Origin: Bacillota bacterium
Lineage (GTDB): Bacteria; Bacillota; Desulfotomaculia; Desulfotomaculales; Desulfohalotomaculaceae
Length of the DNA stretch: 64,000 bases
Reading direction: 5' to 3'
Assembly (NCBI GenBank): GCA_009711615.1
Contig: VENI01000001.1
Location: forward strand, 62,001 to 126,000
The notes under the pieces were generated by a model, which saw nothing but the letters and a program-made list of their open reading frames with translations, had not been told where the DNA came from and did not search any database. The stretch's first letter is position 1. Each line of letters begins with the position of its first letter. Below are positions 59,705-64,000 of this stretch, piece after piece. Made by a program: the position numbers and the translations under genes.

Positions 59705-59758
59705 CTGTACTGCACTCCTTTTTGCATATAATGAATGTTCGAAAACATCATCTAATTC

Positions 59759-60649
59759 TTAGGCCCTGGGATGTGTTTGAGAGTACACTTCCTTTAGTCT
59801 ACTTTTGGTGAGGTGAGTGTAAATTTGTGTGGTGGTTATATCAGAATGTCCCAGCATCTCTTGCACTGAACGCAGGTCTGCACCATTCTCTAGAAGATGA
59901 GTGGCAAACGAATGCCTCAATGTATGTGGTGCTATTGATTTCCCAATCCCACCTTTTCGGGCATATTTTTTTATAATCTTCCAAAAGCCTTGACGGGTTA
60001 ATCTTCTGCCGTGGTGATTTACAAATAATGATGTTTCCTGCTTGTTCTTTATGGTTAGTTTTGCTCTTCCATTACCCTGGTATACCTGAACATACTCAGT
60101 GGCAACTGAACCCAATGGTACTATTCTTTCTTTTGAACCTTTACCAATACAACGAATAAAGCCCATTTCCAAATTTACATCATCTATATTTAGCGATACT
60201 AACTCAGACACTCTAATGCCGGTGGCATATAACAGCTCCAACATTGCCTTATCCCGCTGTCCTGCTGGTTTATCCAGTGGCGGTTGATTTAATAACAACT
60301 CTACTTCTCGAAAAGTCAATACCTGAGGCAGGCGCTGACTTAAACGGGGTGATTCTAGGTTAGCAGCAGGGTCTTCTGTTATTAAACCTTCTGCAAGCAT
60401 AAACCGATATAATGCTTTTATTGCTGCCAACCGCCGGGAAATGGTGGCTGGCGCCCGACCTTCCTTTTGCATTTTCATTAAATGTCCTATTATACTGCTT
60501 TTGGCTGTATCCTTTAGATTAGCAATACCATTTTCACGTAGGTGTTTTATGTACTGAAGTAAATCTAACTTGTATGATGACAGGGTATTACTGGACAACC
60601 CTCTTTCCACCGACAGATAATGTATAAAGGAATTAATTAGTTTTTCCAC
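59759..60649 (-). CDS. xerD: Tyrosine recombinase XerD
   Basis: XerD resolves chromosome dimers at dif. The 296-residue product has an N-terminal core-binding domain (LINSFIHYLSVERGLSSNTLSSYKLDL) and a catalytic domain with ATGIRVSELVSL (Arg), PHTLRHSFATHLLENGADLRSVQEMLGHSDITTTQIYTH with His, Arg and the tyrosine nucleophile. GTG 60649 is preferred over the frame opening at 60718 because GGAGG lies upstream and the length then matches the family. Confidence 0.95.
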   Translation of the reverse strand: MEKLINSFIHYLSVERGLSSNTLSSYKLDLLQYIKHLRENGIANLKDTAKSSIIGHLMKMQKEGRAPATISRRLAAIKALYRFMLAEGLITEDPAANLESPRLSQRLPQVLTFREVELLLNQPPLDKPAGQRDKAMLELLYATGIRVSELVSLNIDDVNLEMGFIRCIGKGSKERIVPLGSVATEYVQVYQGNGRAKLTIKNKQETSLFVNHHGRRLTRQGFWKIIKKYARKGGIGKSIAPHTLRHSFATHLLENGADLRSVQEMLGHSDITTTQIYTHLTKSRLKEVYSQTHPRA

Positions 60650-60740
60650 CCGGCAACCCCCTCCTATAAGAAAGCAAAAAAATAGCCTTATTGACAGACT
60701 ATTTCCACAAAAATACAATAAATCCTTTGTCGAGAGCCTA

Positions 60741-61004
60741 TTATTCTCCCCGGTAATAATCTTTTAATTTTTTTAGTAATGAATCCAAGGTGCTTTCATG
60801 GTCATGTTCATGGGTGGTAACATCTTGCTCCACTTTGATAGGGTTGCCACCGGGGTATTCTTCTTTTAATTCGTTATTTATCTCCACAGATCTAATGGCG
60901 CTAACTAGCTGGACAATTAATATGATTAATATTGCTAACGCAAACATCATACGCAAAGCCTGCAACATTCTATATTTTAATTTTTTAGCCACTATAATAA
61001 TCAC
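60741..61004 (-). CDS. YqzK-like small membrane protein (DUF4227-like)
   Basis: The 87-residue protein has one membrane helix (MMFALAILIILIVQLVSAI, about residues 18-36), then ELKEEYPGGNPIKVEQDV and an acidic C-terminus. It holds the place of Bacillus yqzK, between spoIIM and xerD, and resembles DUF4227 in layout; sequence identity is uncertain. GTG 61004 with GGGGG five bases upstream is preferred over the frame opening at 61055, which overlaps spoIIM. Confidence 0.6.
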   Translation of the reverse strand: MIIIVAKKLKYRMLQALRMMFALAILIILIVQLVSAIRSVEINNELKEEYPGGNPIKVEQDVTTHEHDHESTLDSLLKKLKDYYRGE

Positions 61005-61015
61005 CGAATCCCCCC

Positions 61016-61645
61016 TTAATCTACTAAAACTGTGGCACACGTTTTTATCAACCATGGTGTAAAGTACACTTCTATAAAACCAGCCCCAACCGCCGCTGCA
61101 GTTACCATCAGCATTAAAAAACTATAGCCTAAAAAGCTAGGCCATACCGCAACTTTAGAGTTGAAATATCTTCTTACTAGTAGCACTGAAAATGATAGTG
61201 ATGCCACTGAGCCTATAAGCAGTGCTGGAACATAAAAAATATTTTGCGGCAACACAGATACTGCTGCCAAAGTTATACCCTGCCAAGCCTTTTGCTTCGT
61301 CAAAAAACCAAACGTAAACCCTAAGGCAAATCCCCTGAAAAAAATTAGCACCAATACCAAAGGGATTCCCAACACTGTAAGCCCCATTAAGTATATTGCC
61401 AACACCACTAAAAGGTTGTTGGTTATACTAGTCTTAAGTGCTTCTTTAGTATCTATATTTAAAACTGAAACATTTTCAATGAAACCATCTAAATATACAA
61501 TTAAACTATCTACTTGTTGATGATTTAGATAGTCCACGGACAGCACGCCAAAACAACTCCCCAAAATAAAACATAGCAGCACTGCTAAAACGTACAACCA
61601 ATTGGCCCGCAATGAGGCCAACCATATTTTTTGAATGTTGGACAT
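61016..61645 (-). CDS. spoIIM: Stage II sporulation protein M
   Basis: SpoIIM scaffolds the SpoIID-SpoIIP engulfment machine at the septum in the mother cell. The 209-residue protein has about five membrane helices, with LYVLAVLLCFILGSCFGVLSVDYL, FFRGFALGFTFGFLTKQK and the ALLIGSVASLSFSVLLVRR part. ATG 61645 is chosen over 61693, as GGGGG lies seven bases upstream. That GGGGG belongs to the 3' arm of the upstream gene's terminator hairpin. Confidence 0.92.
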   Translation of the reverse strand: MSNIQKIWLASLRANWLYVLAVLLCFILGSCFGVLSVDYLNHQQVDSLIVYLDGFIENVSVLNIDTKEALKTSITNNLLVVLAIYLMGLTVLGIPLVLVLIFFRGFALGFTFGFLTKQKAWQGITLAAVSVLPQNIFYVPALLIGSVASLSFSVLLVRRYFNSKVAVWPSFLGYSFLMLMVTAAAVGAGFIEVYFTPWLIKTCATVLVD

Positions 61646-61646
61646 T

Positions 61647-61704
61647 AAAAAGCCCCCTGTACATAAGACCTGTCCATACATTGTTATGCGCAAGGGGCTT
61701 TTTT
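61647..61704 (-). terminator. Terminator of the ComB-like gene, overlapping the spoIIM ribosome-binding site
   Basis: On the minus strand AAAAGCCCC (from 61704) pairs with GGGGCTTTT (to 61647), with TTTTTA after it. Its GGGGG arm (61657-61653) is also the spoIIM Shine-Dalgarno. Confidence 0.75.
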
Positions 61705-61711
61705 CTAGAAC

Positions 61712-62377
61712 TTAATTTTTTTCCATGATTATTTGTTTCACTAGATACTCTGCCGCTAGAATATCTTCCAGAGAATTTGCACTGGCTGCCACCACTGTTA
61801 TGCCAGTTTTCAATTGCTCTGCTGCTACCAGTGCCCTTTTAACACCTTCTTTTGCCGGCATTGTTCCTTTCTTACGCATTGTCCTGGCAACCGTGGCAGT
61901 GAGTACTGCAGGTGCACCGGCAGTAACAGCTGCATCAAATGCCACTCCTCCAGTACCGGTGGCAGCCACCAATACTTTTCCTTCCAACTCAGTTAGTTTG
62001 CCGGTTTCTGATCCCAAGTTGGGCAGTACCGCACCAATTTTGGCTCCGGCTTTTTTTATACCTTCAACCACTTGGGAAACATTATTCATTCTTTCTTTGA
62101 CCCCACCAACCCTTGGTTCAGCAACCACAACCACTTCTGCATCTGCATCAACAGCCTGAGAACCGGCCATAAAACCTATCTTTTCTGGGTTAGTTTCCAC
62201 CGGGCAGTTGACATTATCCGGTGCAGCCCCATAGACCGCCAGTGCCCCGGCATCCAACGCCGCTTCACATGTGGTGGTCATATCTATAATATCCACAATC
62301 ACTACCACCTGACCATTTTTAGCGGCAGCTGCAGCCCCACTGGCATTTACCGTCATGTTAACAATAGTAGGAATCAT
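61712..62377 (-). CDS. ComB-like protein (2-phosphosulfolactate phosphatase-like)
   Basis: The 221-residue protein has VVIVDIIDMTTTCEAALDAGALAVYGAAPDN, NPEKIGFMAGSQAVDADAEVV, GKVLVAATGTGGVAFDAAVTAGAPAVLTATVAR and a C-terminal DILAAEYLVKQI. This order resembles ComB-type 2-phosphosulfolactate phosphatases, but the identification is weak. The alanine-rich N-terminus is unusual. Several start codons (TTG 62389, TTG 62386, ATG 62377) are possible; ATG is used here though its ribosome-binding site is far. It is the neighbour of spoIIM. Confidence 0.45.
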   Translation of the reverse strand: MIPTIVNMTVNASGAAAAAKNGQVVVIVDIIDMTTTCEAALDAGALAVYGAAPDNVNCPVETNPEKIGFMAGSQAVDADAEVVVVAEPRVGGVKERMNNVSQVVEGIKKAGAKIGAVLPNLGSETGKLTELEGKVLVAATGTGGVAFDAAVTAGAPAVLTATVARTMRKKGTMPAKEGVKRALVAAEQLKTGITVVAASANSLEDILAAEYLVKQIIMEKN

Positions 62378-62461
62378 TTTTTTCAACAACCTTTCTTAGT
62401 CATAACAATTGTTAAATTTTCATATACTGGAACATATCTTTTAATTAAGGGGGACAACCAG

Positions 62462-62599
62462 ATGGGTTTTACTGAAATGTATGTTTACAGAGACAGTGTT
62501 TACTTTTTTGGAAAAATAAAAGACGTGCGTAAACTAATCGCCCAATATGCCAAAGAATATTATACAGTGCAGGAATTGATTAATGCCAAACTAAATTAA
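62462..62599 (+). CDS. Unrecognised 45-residue protein
   Basis: AAGGGGG lies eight bases before ATG 62462. The product MGFTEMYVYRDSVYFFGKIK, then DVRKLIAQYAKEYYTVQELI, has no signal or membrane segment. It overlaps the end of the convergent DUF3866 gene by 9 bp. No family was recognised; its strong ribosome-binding site and the absence of other frames support a real small gene. Confidence 0.6.
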   Translation: MGFTEMYVYRDSVYFFGKIKDVRKLIAQYAKEYYTVQELINAKLN

Positions 62600-63667
62600 G
62601 TAATCTGCTGCCACAATGCCTGCAGCACCGGCAGCTAAAAAGAATTCGCGATCTTGTTCCACAGTGCGTCCCATTGTGGTTACTTTGATCCCAGCGTCTT
62701 TCAAAGCTGCCAAAGATGGATCGGCATCCACTTCTACAAGGTGGTGCTTCTTAATGATTCCACTTTGCTGTAGCTGTTTTTCAACCAGCAATTTTTGTTC
62801 CGGGGAAAGCTTTGGCAGAGCCACTGTACAACTGGCCAATGCCACGTCACCCAAAGCAGTTGCCGTGTGGTGGCTTAAGCCCCGGTGCCGTTCCCGCTGA
62901 TCAGCAAAGCTGATACGTGGAACCGCCACTGCACGTCCACCTAACGTATGTATTGCATTTACCACCTGGCCCTGCTCCAATCCGGTATAACCATATTTTG
63001 ACCCTGTACCAACAATGCCAGGCCCCATGGCCACCACTGCCACATCTGCCTTTGCCACAGCCTTTGCTGCCAGCAGGGCGCTGTAGACATTTACGGCTTC
63101 TAAATCTCCGCCATATGCATGCCCACAGGTAATGGTATGATGGAGCATATCTTTATTCTTAAGTAGTTTAACTATTTTACTAAAGGTTAATGGCAGTGCT
63201 GCACCATCAGTCATTATGTAGGCCACCCGCCATTTGCCCTGCCCCAGCTTATGCAATGCTGCCACGATGGCAGGCAACATGCTGTGCAACGTAGCAGCAA
63301 TCACTGGCATCCCTTCCAATGATGTTGTATCTTTCATTATTTGGCTATAGGGACTGTCATCTTCCTCCACCGAAAGCACTTTAACTTGGCAGGGGGTGTA
63401 GCGCAGTTTCATAATATGCCCCGCCTCCGGCGGGTTCGTTTCCTCATTACTCAAGTTGACCATTACAAAGTGCCTACCACCAGTACCCAGTTTTTTACTT
63501 AATGCAGTGGTATTTAGAACCACTTTGTCACCGGTTTTAACTGGTCCGGTCAACTGGTCATAGTTTACTGCCTTTTGCTGCTGGTCTTCAACATTTACTA
63601 GTATCTCTGTAACTTCCGGGTTATGTGATAATATATCCTCCACTTCACCCTGCCTAATGCGTATCAA
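62591..63667 (-). CDS. DUF3866 family protein
   Basis: The 358-residue protein shows ETNPPEAGHIMKLRYTPCQVKVL, SLEGMPVIAATLHSMLPAIVAAL, RVAYIMTDGAALPL, ITCGHAYGGDLEAVNVYSAL and VVAMGPGIVGTGSKYGYTGLEQGQVVNA, matching DUF3866, a family of unknown function common in Gram-positives. The start is TTG 63667, with GGGGG upstream. It follows a peptidase gene of the M20 family by 16 bp, a frequent pairing in related genomes as recalled. Confidence 0.85.
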   Translation of the reverse strand: MIRIRQGEVEDILSHNPEVTEILVNVEDQQQKAVNYDQLTGPVKTGDKVVLNTTALSKKLGTGGRHFVMVNLSNEETNPPEAGHIMKLRYTPCQVKVLSVEEDDSPYSQIMKDTTSLEGMPVIAATLHSMLPAIVAALHKLGQGKWRVAYIMTDGAALPLTFSKIVKLLKNKDMLHHTITCGHAYGGDLEAVNVYSALLAAKAVAKADVAVVAMGPGIVGTGSKYGYTGLEQGQVVNAIHTLGGRAVAVPRISFADQRERHRGLSHHTATALGDVALASCTVALPKLSPEQKLLVEKQLQQSGIIKKHHLVEVDADPSLAALKDAGIKVTTMGRTVEQDREFFLAAGAAGIVAADYLI

Positions 63668-63683
63668 AAAAATTCCCCCTGCT

Positions 63684-64000
63684 CTATCGGTTAGCAGTTT
63701 TAATTATTTCAGTTACATACTCGGCAATTTTACTCAAATCGTTAACTTTGATATTTTCATCAGTTGTGTGCACATCATTCATGGCAATACCTAAGTTAGC
63801 GCAAGCCACCCCTTTTCCATTAAAAACATTGGCATCGCTGCCACCGCCTGAACTGGTAAGTACCGGCTTCAAGCCAAGTGATTGGGCAGCATTGACCGCA
63901 ATTTGCACTACCTGATCGTTTTCACTGAGATTTATGCTGTGATACATTTTTATTACGTCTATTTCCACTTCTGCTCCAAAAGCTTTCACTTCTTCCCTTA
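63684..64000 (-). CDS. M20-family (peptidase T-like) metallopeptidase, C-terminal part
   Basis: The right edge cuts the gene; the visible 105 residues continue upstream beyond a local GTG at 63989, since the frame stays open to 64000. The segment LKPVLTSSGGGSDANVFNGKGV contains the late metal-binding region of M20 peptidases, and the end (IAMNDVHTTDENIKVNDLSKIAEYV) holds the conserved HTTDE motif. Peptidase T or a related tripeptidase is likely. The DUF3866 gene follows by 16 bp. Confidence 0.85.
   Translation of the reverse strand, partial: REEVKAFGAEVEIDVIKMYHSINLSENDQVVQIAVNAAQSLGLKPVLTSSGGGSDANVFNGKGVACANLGIAMNDVHTTDENIKVNDLSKIAEYVTEIIKTANR

Noticed and set aside
59735-59748. ATGTTC/GAAAACAT palindrome upstream of xerD, considered as LexA box
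   Set aside because: It does not fit the CGAACN4GTTCG consensus and lies in a short AT-rich gap without support from neighbours.

Overview
The window looks like a chromosomal segment of a low-to-medium GC, endospore-forming Firmicute. The likely group is the Desulfotomaculum/Peptococcaceae clostridia, inferred from gene content and not from any database search. Evidence includes many sporulation genes (spoIVA, two spoIIP-like genes, spmA, spmB, ytfJ, spoVAEa, spoVAF, sigF-spoIIAB-spoIIAA, dacF, spoIIM), an IspH-ribosomal S1 fusion, strong Shine-Dalgarno sites with frequent TTG/GTG starts, and AT-rich intergenic regions. No rRNA, tRNA, prophage or CRISPR array was seen. Most genes lie on the minus strand and read right to left.

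Layout. 1-3.9 kb: threonine branch (hom, thrB, partial lysC) with an ACT-domain protein. 4.15-6.6 kb: a plus-strand unit in which a promoter, a ydaO-type (c-di-AMP) riboswitch and an intrinsic terminator precede ablA-ablB, the genes for N-epsilon-acetyl-beta-lysine, a compatible solute. A 143-bp MITE-like element follows. 6.8-22.3 kb: spoIVA, a MarR regulator, gpsA, plsY, der, a DUF512 radical SAM protein, a sporulation-linked block (YIEGIA capping protein, YIEGIA protein, SpoIIP-like, DUF1614-like, SpoIIP-like), then ispH-rpsA, plsC and cmk. This backbone resembles the Bacillus cmk-ypfD-der-gpsA-spoIVA order. 22.5-35.8 kb: a more mixed region with an aminotransferase, a DAHP synthase lacking a regulatory domain, two lipase-like proteins, AroH chorismate mutase, a HutP-family protein, a four-module CoA-disulfide-reductase/rhodanese/TusA/DsrE fusion divergent from a NapH-like protein across a CsoR/CstR-type palindrome, a ferredoxin-type aldo/keto reductase and several unrecognised small proteins.

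36-48 kb: rluB, spmB, spmA, ytfJ, ytfI, a Gmad2 lipoprotein, a cluster of very small genes (three YjcZ-like proteins, a YmaF-like His-rich repeat protein and a 31-residue hydrophobic peptide), then scpB, scpA, trpS, a site-2 protease and a DHH-CBS-tRNA nucleotidyltransferase fusion. A fourth YjcZ-like gene lies at 32.1 kb. These small genes share an upstream AC-N16/17-CATA arrangement that resembles mother-cell (SigE/SigK) promoters. 48-64 kb: lysA, three genes related to the 2-hydroxyacyl-CoA dehydratase activator, spoVAF, spoVAEa, a dodecin, the spoIIA operon, dacF, deoB, xerD, a YqzK-like protein, spoIIM, a ComB-like protein, a DUF3866 protein and a partial M20 peptidase. The lysA-to-spoIIM order matches Bacillus, but spoVAA to spoVAEb are absent from their expected place between sigF and spoVAEa.

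Best leads for new biology: (1) c-di-AMP riboswitch control of acetyl-beta-lysine synthesis; (2) the shared mother-cell-like promoter of the YjcZ/YmaF micro-gene set; (3) the YIEGIA/double SpoIIP cluster; (4) the sulfur-transfer fusion with a CstR-type operator; (5) the remodelled spoVA locus with an orphan CoA-dehydratase-activator trio; (6) several families of dispersed intergenic repeats, one of which supplies the C-terminus of a protein. Family assignments come from recognising motifs and gene order by eye, and start codons were chosen from Shine-Dalgarno spacing.
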